From positions 6,160,485 to 6,224,484 of the forward strand of contig NW_015622542.1 of assembly GCF_000835495.1 (NCBI RefSeq): DNA of 64,000 nucleotides. Direction: 5' to 3'. Under the pieces are notes generated by a model, which did not search any database, had not been told where the DNA came from, and saw nothing but the letters and a program-made list of their open reading frames with translations. How positions within the stretch are numbered: the stretch's first letter is position 1; the number at the start of each line of letters is the position of its first letter. The position numbers were made by a program, and so were the translations under genes. This DNA is from Cladophialophora immunda (lineage: Eukaryota > Ascomycota > Eurotiomycetes > Chaetothyriales > Herpotrichiellaceae). Positions 34,645-45,625 of this stretch are shown piece after piece.

Positions 34645-35887
34645 ATGCCTCGCCCGCACCAACCTCTCCTCGAGTCCAAACCCAACGAGGAGCTTTCACA
34701 GACGCTGCCTGTCTCCTCGAAGCCTGTCTGCTTCCCCAAGCCTCAGATTCACCTCCCTTCGGTGAGGAACGTGTCGGTAGAGCAGAAGAACCCCATGCAA
34801 TGGAACACAATGAATTTGGGATTGCGACTGGGCGCAGATATCACCTCTGCTGCAAGTGCTTCGGCGTTGATCGCTCCCATCATAACTGTCATAGACCGGT
34901 ATGTACACTCTGGGAGCTCTCATGCTTGTCGATGGCGTCCAAGAGCGAGCCAGTCGGCACTGTTGCTGTTTAATCCCAAGCCTCGGTTCGGAGGTCTCTG
35001 CTCGTCCGACGTCTTGCCATGGTTCTGTCCAGACCGACATTGAAAGTAGGTGCCACTGACAGCGACGACCAGATCCATAGTTGAGAAAGCTGCGAATGGC
35101 GCGTCCTTCTCGTCTTGCCTCGTGCGCTCCTTGCACCCCGCCATCACCCGTCCGCATGCGTTCGTCTTCTCCCGGCCGTTCCTGCTGATCTTCGCCCTGT
35201 ATTTCTCGACCTACACGACAGCCAACACCGTCGACACGTTTCATTCGACCGTCACGGCAAAGCCGGCGTCCACGGTTTCTTCGGGCGCGACCAAATTCAT
35301 CGCGACCTCCTCGGTGAACATGAGCGTGTGTGTGTACAAAGATTCCTGCTTTGCGAGGATGTTTGGTGGCCCGTCCTCTTCCCCGGCAGCCGCCGTCCCC
35401 AAGCTCTCTTACGCCCTCTTTGCCATGCGGGATAGTCTGACCATCTTCGCGTCCTTCAACTTGCCGTCCATGATCGCACCACGACTCGCGAACCTGCCCC
35501 CCGAGATCAGGTCGCGGTTTTCTCGCATTCTCTCCACGGAGTCCGGGAGGGTGAATACTGCCCAGTTCATGGCGCCGGCCGCCATCCAGGTAATATCCAC
35601 CCCGATTCATCTGCTCGGCTTGGATCTGTACAATAGACAGGGCCGGCTAGGTTTCGGCGAGCGATATTCTCGGGTGGTGCGGGATTGGGGTGTCAGTGCT
35701 CTGGCGCGGATGGGGAGGATCATTGTAAGTTCTGCATATTTACTTTTCATCCACTCCGCCATTTCTAGGGACGACGTTGAGATCGGCAGCTAACTTGTTA
35801 TTCACCACACAGCCCGCCTTTGGAGTTGGCGGCGTCGTCAATTCGAATATGAGGAAGAGATTCATGACGAAGATCGAAGGATTATAA
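34645..35887 (+). CDS. Conserved fungal mitochondrial carrier-like membrane protein
   Basis: Three exons (34645-34898, 35073-35724, 35813-35887) encode 326 aa; intron 1 is long (174 bp) and intron 2 is 88 bp. Blocks include MQWNTMNLGLRLGADITSA, IAPIITVIDRSIVEKA, RPHAFVFSRPFLLIFALYF, TANTVD, YALFAMRDSLTIFASFNLP and the ending PAFGVGGVVNSNMRKRFM. This pattern is widely conserved in ascomycetes. I assign it as a distant mitochondrial-carrier-type protein, resembling the yeast YFR045W group, because the spacing of hydrophobic segments and short polar loops fits. The canonical PxD/ExxK/R signature is not clearly preserved, so transport activity is uncertain. Confidence 0.8.
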
Positions 35888-36319
35888 GAACCTTTCCACA
35901 CCTGCAATGACTTGGTTACGGCGTTGAGGGTTCTTTCGGGGTCGGTTGTCTGTCATAATTCTTTACATTTCGGCACAAGGTACTCTTGCGAGAGCTAGAC
36001 AAAAAGTGGGACATGGCTTTATTTTACTTCTCGATATCCGGTATTGCGTCTTGTGGAGGCCAGGATCCTAACGATGTACTCAGAGTGCTTATGTGGATAT
36101 GTTGGGCGCATGGACTGGGCACGCCATCGAAGAGCCTCGGGCAGGGCTGGACACATCAGCGGATGTGGGTTGCGGACTTCATTTGCGGATATGAACCGTT
36201 TGCGAGGCCATCAAGGCGAAGATTTCGCCTTACAATGAAGGAAGCTTTCCTTCTTTCCCGCTGGAGTTACTTCACTCTAGATGCACCCTTCGCTTCCGCC
36301 CATACGTTTCCTTCCCACA
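35888..36319. other. Convergent intergenic spacer
   Basis: This 432-bp stretch separates two 3' ends. No coding signal seen. Confidence 0.5.
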
Positions 36320-37564
36320 CTAAGCGCCATAACTCTTCCTTACCTTCTCCCTCAACAGATCCAGCCCCACGGCCTTTCTCCACCACTCATCCCACCAGCC
36401 GACGGGCCAGAACGTGCAGTTGTAGAACCAGGTGCTCCAGGCGCCCGTGCCCCTCCAGATCTCCAACGGCAGGCCACCGCTTCTGAAAGGGGAGGTGGCG
36501 GCGGCCCTGTCCCAGGGCGTGAGGATATCGCGCACGACGTCGGCGGCCCACTTGTCGGGGTCCTCGCGGACGGGGAAGGCGTTGCGCATGGCGCCCTCGG
36601 TCTGCTCGCGCACGGGCGCGTAGATGCTGCCCTCGGGTAGGCTGGCGCGGCCGCCCTGGTGGTTGGCGTGGAAGCGCGAGTGCACGCAGCCCGTCTTGAG
36701 GTCGACCACGTGCACGTTGAAGGGCTGCAGCTCGAGGCGCATGTGCGTCGAGAACATGGCGCTCGCAGCCTTGCTGGCGTGGTAGGCGCTGTTGTGCGGC
36801 GTCGGCTCGACCGACGAGACGGACGTGTTGTTCAGGATCAGGCTCGGGGGGTGCGCGCGGGTTTTGGATCTGGTGGCGGTGGTGGTAATGGGTTTGGCGG
36901 CGTTGATTAATAGCGGGAGGAATGCCTGCGTGACGGCGATGCAGGACCAGACGTTCAAATCGAACAGCGCTTTCGCCTCGGGGATTGAGATGTCGGCCAC
37001 GGGCATGTTGTACCCTTCACACAGCAATAGAGAGTTAGTCCTTGCACAACAGGTGTCTGAGGGTAGGCAGCGTTCCATCAAGTCAAAGAGCCACGCGAGG
37101 GTCGTCTAGTAGGTCAGTCTCTCGCAGGAGACCGTCCACACTCCAGTCTTTCGACAGCTCCAGCTGCTAGAGAAACAGCCCCGAGAGCACAAAAGCAACC
37201 TGGCCAGAAAGAAGCAATCAGAGTAGAAAGCAGAAAGAAAGAGAAACATACCTCCCCCGGCATTGTTGACGAGACAGTCCAGTCTCCCCTCGGCCTCGCC
37301 GTCTCGCCTCGTCAAGCCCCTGACGGTTCCGGCGCACAGCTTGATACTCTCCTCGTCCAACACGTCCAGCTTGAGGCACTCGATCCCCTGCGCCTGCAGC
37401 CCGGCCATCTTGTCCGGGTTGCGCGCCGTGGCGAAGACGCGCAGTCCGGCTTTGTGGAACGCAATCGCCAATGCGTGACCCAGACCATGCGCCGAGCAGC
37501 CCGTTATCAGCACCGTTCTGCGCGTGTCAGGTTGACTTGGAGCAGAAGTCGTCTTGGAAGCCAT
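36320..37564 (-). CDS. Ayr1-like NADPH-dependent SDR (acyl-DHAP reductase type)
   Basis: Exons 37564-37252 and 37014-36320 encode 335 aa. The nucleotide site TVLITGCSAHGLGHALA, ATARN after strand 2, LKLDVLD and LVNNAGGG are clear. The junction gives NNAGGG/YNMPVADIS, as in yeast Ayr1. The active site is NNTSVSSVEP with YHASKAA (Tyr-x3-Lys). The C-terminus has a Trp-rich amphipathic/membrane-associated segment (WSTWFYNCTFWPVGWW). Ayr1 reduces 1-acyl-dihydroxyacetone phosphate at lipid droplets/ER; a related lipid or ketone reductase role is likely. The 237-bp intron is unusually long for this window. ATG at 37564 is the first of the frame. Confidence 0.87.
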
Positions 37565-38182
37565 ATCAGACGCAGCTCCTTTGATATCTGAATAGCTGTG
37601 TCGACCGATTGCGTCGTGGGTTCTGGATGCTTTTCGTTTCTTGAATCTGTTGTGGGCTCGAAAGCTGGAGATTTCCCTGAGTTCTCGTCCTTTCCGTTTC
37701 TGTGCCGTCTATGCAAGGAGTCTGCTAGGCACTATGGGACGGTTGGACGGACCGATTGAAGCAAGCGCTCTAGAAGAGGGACGATGGAGGTGGTAAGGTA
37801 TTTTCAGAACTCGACTCCACCAGAATTGCACCATTGATTGGGCCAAACATGCGGCCCAAAAAGGAAGGTAGATTTCATACCAGAACCAGAAGAAGAAGGA
37901 TAGCGGCAATCAGGGTGTCGGGGGTCATACGAACGTCGAATATATATCTCGTTGCCGAGCAACAACCGAGAATATGGGATTTGGAGCAGAGTCGCTATAA
38001 AGACAAGAAACTAAGAGGAAGAGCGGACTTGGTATATACATCATAGTGGTAATCGTCCTGCAGTGCCGCCTGCGCCTCGCACCGAAAGAGACGCAAAACA
38101 TTAAACGAGTGCTTCCCATCCACATTAATTTTCGTATCCGCCGGCATTTCAAACTGGACGAGCCTCACATCTGCAACATGCC
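37565..38182. other. Intergenic, Ayr1-like promoter
   Basis: This 618-bp stretch covers the promoter of the Ayr1-like gene and the 3' end of the next gene. No gene recognised. Confidence 0.5.
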
Positions 38183-41100
38183 TCATCGAGAACTTTCGGT
38201 GCTAAAGATCCCCGGCCGCTGACCCGTCATGACTATTCGCTTTCTCGGTCCTTGCGCTTCTCCGTCATCGATCCCTTTTTGCTGCTGGGCGTGAGCACTC
38301 AGCCCTTCTGCGACAAAACCGATAGTATAAGCACAGAGACTCAGCGCCGTGAGAGTCAACAGTGTGTATTTCACTGCGCGCGTGAACCGCATCCATAGAC
38401 CCTCGCTCTGTGTATCAGCATTGGCCTTGTCAAAATTCGATGCCGACGGCTTCTCGTCCGGTGCTTGGGACGGCGCTGAGGACGAAGCATTTGGACGAAT
38501 TGTTCCAGAGAAGACCTTCTCCTGTCTTCTCACTTTTGGCTGATTTCCGAACGGACGAGATGGAGGGGCTGTGGGAGCTGCTGGGCCAGGGAGCGGGTTC
38601 AACTCGGCGGGCAATTCATCCAAGACCGTAGCTGCCTGCTGACCTGGTAGCTGAGGAGTAACATTGGCTCCAGTCGTCGACATTGTTCCGTCCGTCGACG
38701 ATTGTGCTTCTGTTTCAGCCTTGGGCACAGTTGAACCTGTGACGTGTTCTGCTTGCTTCTTCTGGAAAATTAACATGTTCTCGGTTCCATTGTACAAAGA
38801 ATATCCTGCTCTTTGCATGGTTTGGAAATGCTTAAGAAATTCTGGTGCATTTCTCAGTCGTCCCAGAATACCAATCACATTGTTAGACTTGGGTATTTCA
38901 GTAGTGGGTTGATTCATTGGAGAGAAGTTGACCTTCTCAGTCGCCTTGTCGTACGTGAGAACAAGATAGGGTGAATCGAACTTTCTCACTTTCATGCTCT
39001 CGATTGGCGGGGGTTGCTCATCATTCCAAACAGGTGATCCTGATGGTGTGTGGATTGGTTCGGGAACCGTCTTCAGCTCCTTCTCACTTCGAGTCGGCGC
39101 AACTATCTTCACTCCACTCTCGGTGTTTGTATCCTTTTCAGCAACGCTCTCATAGGTGGCTTTGGGGGCGTCGAGACCTTTCTGCGCTTTAAGGTCAATC
39201 CTCTTCTTGCCAAAGTCGGAGCCAGACAATTGAGGAGCACTCCAAGCGATGGCTGGTCTTCCACTTTCAATCCGTCTTATCGTGTTCTGAGCTTCGTGTA
39301 ATTCCCTTCTCACCTCCTTCGCGCCTTGCATGACGTCGCTCAACTTGTGAAGAGGTGGCTTCGCCTCTTCGATTTGACCTTTAATATCTGCTTGACTTGC
39401 AGCCTGTCGCGATCCGTCCAACTCCTGAGCCTTGATGTCAACATCTCGAAGCTCGGCACGGATCTGCTTTGCTTCGTCCACGAGCTTGGCAAAGTTGGGC
39501 TCGAACTTGCTAATATGATTATCAATCACTGGATTTGTGGTGACTCCGGGTCGGACGCTTGCAGTAGAGAGTGGGTGGGGCCCGGCCGGGGTTCGCTCAG
39601 AAGTGGTGGTGGAAGACACAGCTTCGGCCTCTGGAGAACGTTGTGCTCGCTGCCTGTGTTCGGGATTAATGGGCCCATACTCGCTCTCGTAGACAGCTTG
39701 TATATCTGCAGCCAATCGCGACATCTGGACCTTTTCCACTTCTGCGTCCTTCTTCATATTCTCCGTTACCTCACGCAAGTCAGCTGTCCGTTGCATGCCT
39801 TCTTTTTCATCGGCGAGGACATTGTGCGAAGGAGTAAAAGGCGCCAGTTTTTGGGGTTTGGGGCTGGACTTGTAGATGGACGGAGTATTGCGCAACGATT
39901 CGTCTTTGAAGACGAGCTTGTCGGTCAGCCCCTTCACCGCATCCGGCCGAATATACTTCTTGTAGTTCTCGTTGAAATTCGTCATGGATTTCATCGTTTT
40001 GGCAACGATTCCATTGGGGTATTCCCGGATGTGCTCCCAGACATTGTTGAGGGTTTTAGTCAATTTGTTGGTGGGAGTTTCGAGCTCCAGGGTCCTAGGC
40101 GAGGCGATGCCTTCGTTTGCGGCCTCTTGTTGTCGTGCTTCGAAATCCGTTTCGAGTTTTGCTCTTGATGTCATTTTCGAGACTTCGGTGTCCGCTTTCT
40201 CCTCTTTTGAAGCCATCACTGCAGCTTCCGCCCGTGCCTCTTTCTCTGGAGAACGAGCAGGCCGCATAGATGCAGAGATCTCTCGATCGATCGCAGTTTG
40301 CAGCCTGGTCAACTTGCCTTTTTGATCGTGAACAGCCCGTGCCTTCACTCTGTCGAGGGCCGGCTCCAGCCTATTCCTGATTGCCCTGATTGGCTCGTCA
40401 ATCGAAGAGTCCTGCGCATCTGTGGCATTTACCGACTCTCCAGTCTGTTGCCGAAACCCTTCTTTAACCAGCCAATCTGATGCGTTGGTGTCTGCTTCCC
40501 TGCGGGCCTTTGCCTCGTAGGTGGTGCCTGAGAATAGCGGCAGAGTGTCATCTGGCTCAGGCAATTCTCGAGTCTTCCTTGGAGCAGGGGTTTCGCCAGC
40601 GGTGGTCTCCAACTCTGACTGTGCGGTAATTTCTGTGAACAGGGCAGTGGTGTCTATATTGTTACCCTTCGCCCGTGCCATCAAATGCCGGAGTTCTTGT
40701 TTTCTCGAGCTGTCGAAGCCCTCGCTTTTGGCGGAGAGGGAGGTGGATTCATCAGTCGATTTCTTTTCCGAAGCGTTGTAGCCGTAGACTTTGTGAGGCT
40801 TGTAAGTCTTGACTGGTATGTCAACTCCATGCTCTTGAAAAAACAAATTTTTTAAGAATGGCTGCTGTGACTGATCTTCGGACAGCGGATTTTCTGGCTT
40901 GGACTGCTGAGATGGCTTTTCGGGATCTGGGACTGCTGATTGATGTTCTCGCTCAGGGTCTTCCTTTGGTGCAGGCTCAGCTGATTGCTTCTTTATGGGA
41001 ACCTTTCTCATAGAGATTGGGTCGTATTCATATTCTTCCTCACTAATATCCATGGCCGACTGCTTGATTGCTTGCCTGCCTGGGCCTGACTCTGAGGGAG

Positions 41101-41719
41101 AGGTTGACCTTTCAGTCGAGTTTTTTGCAGTCACGGTCGAAGGAGGGTCTGGATCCTTAACGCTTTGATCATTTTTGATCTCCTTCGGGTCAGAAAACCA
41201 AGAGAAAGACGTCCATGACGAGTTATTGGAAGACGGAGGGCTTTGGAGCCGCCTTCCGAATAAAGTTCCGTATGGGTCTCGTGCAATAGCACGGTCGACA
41301 GCGGCTCGGAAAGCATCGAAGTCTTTGTATATAGTCTGAGCCTCATTGGCTTGTTCACTATTGGGGTCTTTTGCTTCTTGACTTGAGGCTCCCGTGGAAG
41401 ACAATGGCTTGTAATCGCAATATCGGCTTGACCAGAGGCGATGGTGACGCCACGGCCGAATATACGTATCTTCTGACTCCCACAATGCTCTTCTTCGGAG
41501 AACTTTGTAGTATCTTGACTTCATAATCTTGTGATGTCTTCTCACGCGCTCTTCAAAATCCTCCGAGGGAGACCAAGGGTTGCCCGTCTGTCGGCCCCAC
41601 CACCAGAGTGTTCGAACTTGGACGGCATTGACTCGATAAGTCCGGTAGATACTAGATCTTTGAGGTAGAGCCCTCACGTTGGCGGATAGAGAGCCTTTCT
41701 GCAGAGATGCCACAGGCAT
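38183..41719 (-). CDS. Large conserved fungal protein, predicted mitochondrial, function unknown
   Basis: A single exon of 1178 aa from ATG 41719; the frame is open a further 80 codons upstream without an ATG at its head. The N-terminus (MPVASLQKGSLSANVRALPQ, then basic and hydroxylated residues) resembles a mitochondrial presequence, followed by a Trp/Arg/Tyr-rich block (RTLWWWGRQTGNPW, RWHHRLWSSRYC-like). Residues 100-850 are highly charged, Lys/Glu/Ser-rich and probably disordered or coiled, with a YEYDPISMRKVP motif. A compact region near the C-terminus (SPYLVLTYDKATEKVNFSPM, then RNAPEFLKHFQTMQRAGY) looks folded. One membrane helix (YTLLTLTALSLCAYTIGFVA) lies about 60 residues from the end, followed by a basic tail. 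I do not recognise a named family; conservation in other ascomycetes is my recollection. Confidence 0.8.
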   Translation of the reverse strand: MPVASLQKGSLSANVRALPQRSSIYRTYRVNAVQVRTLWWWGRQTGNPWSPSEDFEERVRRHHKIMKSRYYKVLRRRALWESEDTYIRPWRHHRLWSSRYCDYKPLSSTGASSQEAKDPNSEQANEAQTIYKDFDAFRAAVDRAIARDPYGTLFGRRLQSPPSSNNSSWTSFSWFSDPKEIKNDQSVKDPDPPSTVTAKNSTERSTSPSESGPGRQAIKQSAMDISEEEYEYDPISMRKVPIKKQSAEPAPKEDPEREHQSAVPDPEKPSQQSKPENPLSEDQSQQPFLKNLFFQEHGVDIPVKTYKPHKVYGYNASEKKSTDESTSLSAKSEGFDSSRKQELRHLMARAKGNNIDTTALFTEITAQSELETTAGETPAPRKTRELPEPDDTLPLFSGTTYEAKARREADTNASDWLVKEGFRQQTGESVNATDAQDSSIDEPIRAIRNRLEPALDRVKARAVHDQKGKLTRLQTAIDREISASMRPARSPEKEARAEAAVMASKEEKADTEVSKMTSRAKLETDFEARQQEAANEGIASPRTLELETPTNKLTKTLNNVWEHIREYPNGIVAKTMKSMTNFNENYKKYIRPDAVKGLTDKLVFKDESLRNTPSIYKSSPKPQKLAPFTPSHNVLADEKEGMQRTADLREVTENMKKDAEVEKVQMSRLAADIQAVYESEYGPINPEHRQRAQRSPEAEAVSSTTTSERTPAGPHPLSTASVRPGVTTNPVIDNHISKFEPNFAKLVDEAKQIRAELRDVDIKAQELDGSRQAASQADIKGQIEEAKPPLHKLSDVMQGAKEVRRELHEAQNTIRRIESGRPAIAWSAPQLSGSDFGKKRIDLKAQKGLDAPKATYESVAEKDTNTESGVKIVAPTRSEKELKTVPEPIHTPSGSPVWNDEQPPPIESMKVRKFDSPYLVLTYDKATEKVNFSPMNQPTTEIPKSNNVIGILGRLRNAPEFLKHFQTMQRAGYSLYNGTENMLIFQKKQAEHVTGSTVPKAETEAQSSTDGTMSTTGANVTPQLPGQQAATVLDELPAELNPLPGPAAPTAPPSRPFGNQPKVRRQEKVFSGTIRPNASSSAPSQAPDEKPSASNFDKANADTQSEGLWMRFTRAVKYTLLTLTALSLCAYTIGFVAEGLSAHAQQQKGIDDGEAQGPRKRIVMTGQRPGIFSTESSR

Positions 41720-42490
41720 TGTGCTCGAGTCGTCTTGAAGCTCAAGGCGTTGCCGGTACCAAATGGACAGTGGATCCGATCGAATGAGTCGATATATAGA
41801 AGGCAGCGGTGGCAGCAATCCTGGCAGGATCGAGGCTCCGGGGGAACGCGAGGAGATGGCGGTGTCGCAAGGGAGTAGCTCTGTGTCGGTGTCGAAAGAC
41901 CAGCAATAGCGGTCCCGAGCCGGACCAGTATCAGGTTGACATGAGCAGGCACTCGACAATACAGCGGGCTCACACCCCGACGCAGGTGAAGGTCTCGGTG
42001 CCTTTCAAGTTCAAAAGAGTGATGGATGACATTTATAGCAGCGCATTGAAGGATGACCAATTGGCCCAGCAGAACTAGCGTGGGTGAATCGAGGGAGCAT
42101 GAGCGACTGGAGGATGATGAGGAGATGGAGGGGTAGTGCACGAGTAAGCGCAGCCTGGCGACAGCGATACGCACAATGCGGGACGCGGGATGCGGAGAAA
42201 CCGCGTTCCGCCGCCTCGTCCTCAGGAGTGCACCTTGGTCCTCCAGCTTTCCTCCAGCTTCATGACCGCTGCAAAATATGGTCTTTCAGACAATGCAATA
42301 AGCACTATGGCATATATCCAATCCGTGTCATGATACACCCGAAGACTGATCGCCACCGTAGCAGACGATCGCCACTCTCCAAATTGACCTAATATATTCT
42401 TCAGCCCACAGAACACCTGAACCATTTCCAGGATCAAGGTGCGATCCAAAACCACGTTAGGAGGGCATAACTTCGTATCGTACAACTCGT
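41720..42490. other. Intergenic spacer
   Basis: This 771-bp stretch includes the promoter of the 1178-aa gene and the 3' end of the monopolin gene. The reading frame open upstream of 41719 has no ATG; an upstream spliced start cannot be excluded. Confidence 0.5.
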
Positions 42491-44040
42491 TCATTCGTCC
42501 CCCCTTTTCTTGGTGATAGTGTCCACCACCCTGCCATAGAACTTGGCTGCATTGTGTCTGGCGAAAGTAATGTCCTCGGTCAGATAGCTAGGCATTAATT
42601 TCATCATCTCGTGGTCTCGGTCGCGATCCAGCAGCGGCGTGTACAGGTACTCTGTTTCCTCGAAACTCGTGCCCTTTGCAATTTCCTGGTCGATAAACAG
42701 TCTGAAATGTAACGCTTATCACTCGTTAGCTCATGGACGTAGCGGATTGATTTGTCAAACTTACTCCCATTACGGCCAGTCTGGATGCATTCGTACGTAT
42801 CACCTTCTTCTGTCTTTTTCACGTTGAGAATAACGAGACCCGTAAGGTCGCTGTACAGCTCCTCCTTCATTTGTGCGACCTGCGTGGCCTGAGCAGCTTC
42901 TCCTGAGAAATGGCGTTGTGCAGTACTTTTCATCGCGCTGCTAGGAGGTTTTGGGTTGTCAACCGATGATGCTCGTGCTGCCACCAACTTAGCTTGCAGG
43001 CCTTTGATCTCGTTTTGTGCATCAGCAAGAGACGTCGAAAGCTGCAAAGCCGCGTCGCGCATCCGTTCCATCTCTGCTTCCTGGTTCTGTATCTGTTTGC
43101 GGAGCTTGCGCGCCTCGTGCGCCAATGGCGCTTGCGTAGCCAGCTCCTTCTTGAGCGATGCCACCAGGTCATCTGACGCCTGTATCGTTGCATCACATTG
43201 CTTGCGTAGCTTTTCCATATTCGCGTTTGCCTCGTGGATGCCCACTTCCTTGAGGTTACGGTATTTCAAATCCACATTCTCGAATTTGCGAGTGACGTCT
43301 CCCAGCTTACGCCGGAGGTTAGGGTCACCCCGTTCAGTATCGGAAGCACTCCCGGCTCGCCTTCGGTAAGGCGGATCTTGCCTTGTTCTGGATGTATCTC
43401 TCGCAATTGCTCTCCCTTTCGGTGCTCTGACAACTTCCAACTCTTCGGTTATCTCCTCCGTCTCGTCATGCTGCGGTTCCAGTACAACACATTGAGGTTG
43501 TGAGGCCGCTTTCGACTTTGTGGGAGCGGTGGCTTTGGCAGAGACTTTTGGCGCTTCTTTCTTCGTTCGGGCTGCGGCATGCTTTGAACGCACTGCCACA
43601 GGTGATACCTCTATTAACTGATCTTCGTTCTCAACGGCTTCCACAGCCTCGGGTGCTGCTTTTACTTTGTTATTCGTGCGCTTTCCTCTTTTAGCTTTCG
43701 GTGCGATTGGTTGCTTCTCTGCTTCGGAATCTCTTAGCGACTCATCGAGGTTGCCAGTGGAATCTTGGTCGTTTGAAGCATCCTCGACCGCCTTGCGCTT
43801 CACGCCGGCGGTCTGTCTAGAAGAGGCTTTTTTGGTCTCTGATGGGGCACCCTTCTGTACTTTCGACTTTACTTTCGTTGGCATTGTGACGCGCTGTCTT
43901 TTTTTGCCTCGTTTCCCTTGTGCCGTTTTCGTGGTAGTGGCATCGGTTGCGTCGGAGGCGGAGGACAGAATCGAATTTTCGTCGATAAAAGGTACCGCCT
44001 CCTCCATGTCGGAGTCGAGGAGATCTGCAATGCCCTTCAT
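42491..44040 (-). CDS. CSM1: Monopolin subunit Pcs1/Csm1
   Basis: Exons 44040-42765 and 42714-42491 with a 50-bp intron encode 499 aa. ATG 44040 gives MKGIADLLDSDMEEAV. The N-terminal half is basic, Lys/Ala/Thr-rich and disordered. A coiled coil follows at about 240-370 (heptads around LRRKLGDVTRKFENVDL and ARKLRKQIQNQEAEMERM). The C-terminal globular Csm1 domain reads LTGLVILNVKKTEEGDTYEC, IQTGRNG/TLHFRLFID, YLYTPLLDRDRD and ITFARHNAAKFYGRVVD. Two AGs 11 nt apart compete as acceptor; only the upstream one (42716-42715) restores GTLHFRL. Pcs1/Csm1 bridges kinetochores or holds sister kinetochores in one orientation and supports rDNA organisation. Divergent from MSP1. Confidence 0.93.
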
Positions 44041-44337
44041 ATCAATGTGCAATCGGTAAATGTCAGCCCCAGGATGAAGTGCAGGGCGTCATTCAAGAGG
44101 CCAAGTAGAATCTAAACAGGAAGGTGATGTAAACAAAGCGGTGCCACTTTTGATTTTGGCTTAGCCTCGGGAGTCGCACTAGCCACAGTCGATGTGGCAA
44201 CTCGGCGGACAAGCCTCATCACAAGACGCTCAACGGGGTCTCCTCATCGTCGTCGGAACCTCGCTTTCACAAGTTGTCCATATTCAGCAACTAATGTATC
44301 GCGCCGCCATACCCTCTGCAGTCCCCAAATACCTTCG
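44041..44337. promoter_or_regulatory. Divergent promoter, CSM1 / MSP1
   Basis: This 297-bp region lies between two divergent start codons and must contain both promoters. Confidence 0.5.
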
Positions 44338-45625
44338 ATGATGTCTCCTGATAGAGGCGACGGTGCCTGGTGGCATCGAGTTCTGCAAGAACTGGCCATT
44401 ACGGTCCCTTTGGTATGCCTACACGTTGGGTTCTTATAGCGTCGATTGTCTGACAAAACTGCAGATGTTTGGGGGCTACTACATCATCAAATATGTCCTC
44501 ACACAGATGAACCTCGACCCCGAAGCGGAACAGAAGGAGCAAAATCGCTTGCAGTCTGCCGCAATACTACGACGACTAGACGATCCCAACCAGAACCAAC
44601 TCGCGAAACAACAACCAGGTGCGGACCGACCGCCCAGAGAGAATTTACGCCTGTCTCAATATGAAGAAGTCATTCTACAAGAGCTGGTGTTTCCCGAGGA
44701 TATATCTGTGTCCTTTGACGACATTGGGGGTCTATCGGATATCATAGAGGATCTAAGAGAGTCGGTGATATACCCTTTGACCTTACCAGAACTGTACTCT
44801 ACGTCTTCCTCTCTGCTGGCGGCCCCTTCCGGTGTCCTCCTATATGGTCCTCCCGGTTGTGGCAAGACCATGCTGGCCAAGGCGCTCGCGCACGAAAGCG
44901 GTGCATGCTTCATCAATCTGCATATTTCGACCGTTACCAACAAATGGTTTGGCGATTCCAACAAACTGGTCAACGCAGTCTTCTCTCTAGCTCGCAAGCT
45001 GGAGCCGGTGATTGTCTTTATCGACGAAATCGATGCGGTCCTGGGTACGCGACATAGTGGCGAACATGAAGCAAGCGGCATGGTCAAGGCCGAGTTCATG
45101 ACGCATTGGGATGGACTGGCTTCGGCCAACACTTCTGGTCGGCCGCAGCGAATACTGATCCTCGGGGCCACCAATCGCCTCCAGGATATTGACGATGCTA
45201 TTCTGCGGCGGATGCCGAAAAAGTTCCCCATCTCGCTGCCGAACGCCTCTCAGCGCCTCAAGATCCTGAAGATCATACTTCGAGATACCAAGCTGGACAA
45301 GGAAAATCTCGATTTGGAGTATCTGTCCAGAGTGATGGCGGGAATGTCAGGAAGCGATATCAAGGAGGCTTGCCGAGAAGCAGCAATGGTGCCTGTCCGT
45401 GAGATGATTCAGCGGCAGAGGGAAAGCGGGCAGCGCATGGAGACCATGAAAGCAGGAGATGTGCGAGGTCTTCGCACAGTTGACTTCTTCTTGCGAGCGC
45501 GCGCGACCAAGGCCGGTCAGGATGCAAGGCGAGACAAAGACGAAAGAGAATGGAGCACCGAGTCGTCATCCCCGATCGTGGACGCCGTGGAGGATGCAGC
45601 GGAAGAGCTTCACCAACCCGACTAA
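44338..45625 (+). CDS. MSP1: Outer-mitochondrial-membrane AAA ATPase Msp1/ATAD1
   Basis: Exons 44338-44412 and 44465-45625 with a 52-bp intron encode 411 aa. The intron lies inside the N-terminal membrane anchor (ELAITVPL / MFGGYYIIKYVL). The linker SQYEEVILQELVFPEDISVSFDDIGGL is the Msp1 signature. Walker A GPPGCGKT is at 153-160, pore loop NKWFGDSNKLV follows, Walker B FIDEID is at about 210-215, and the second region ILGATNRLQDIDDAILRRMP and arginine fingers are present. Msp1 extracts mislocalised tail-anchored proteins from the mitochondrial outer membrane and peroxisomes. Two consecutive ATGs (44338, 44341) are possible starts. The C-terminal about 50 residues are a charged fungal extension. 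Confidence 0.96.

Noticed and set aside
34696..35610. 304-codon antisense frame
   Set aside because: Runs antisense through the spliced carrier-like gene and its intron; low-complexity Arg/Gly composition typical of a shadow frame.
39326..40168. 280-codon frame antisense to the 1178-aa gene
   Set aside because: Cys/Leu/Phe-rich composition without motif; opposite strand carries one uninterrupted 1178-codon gene.
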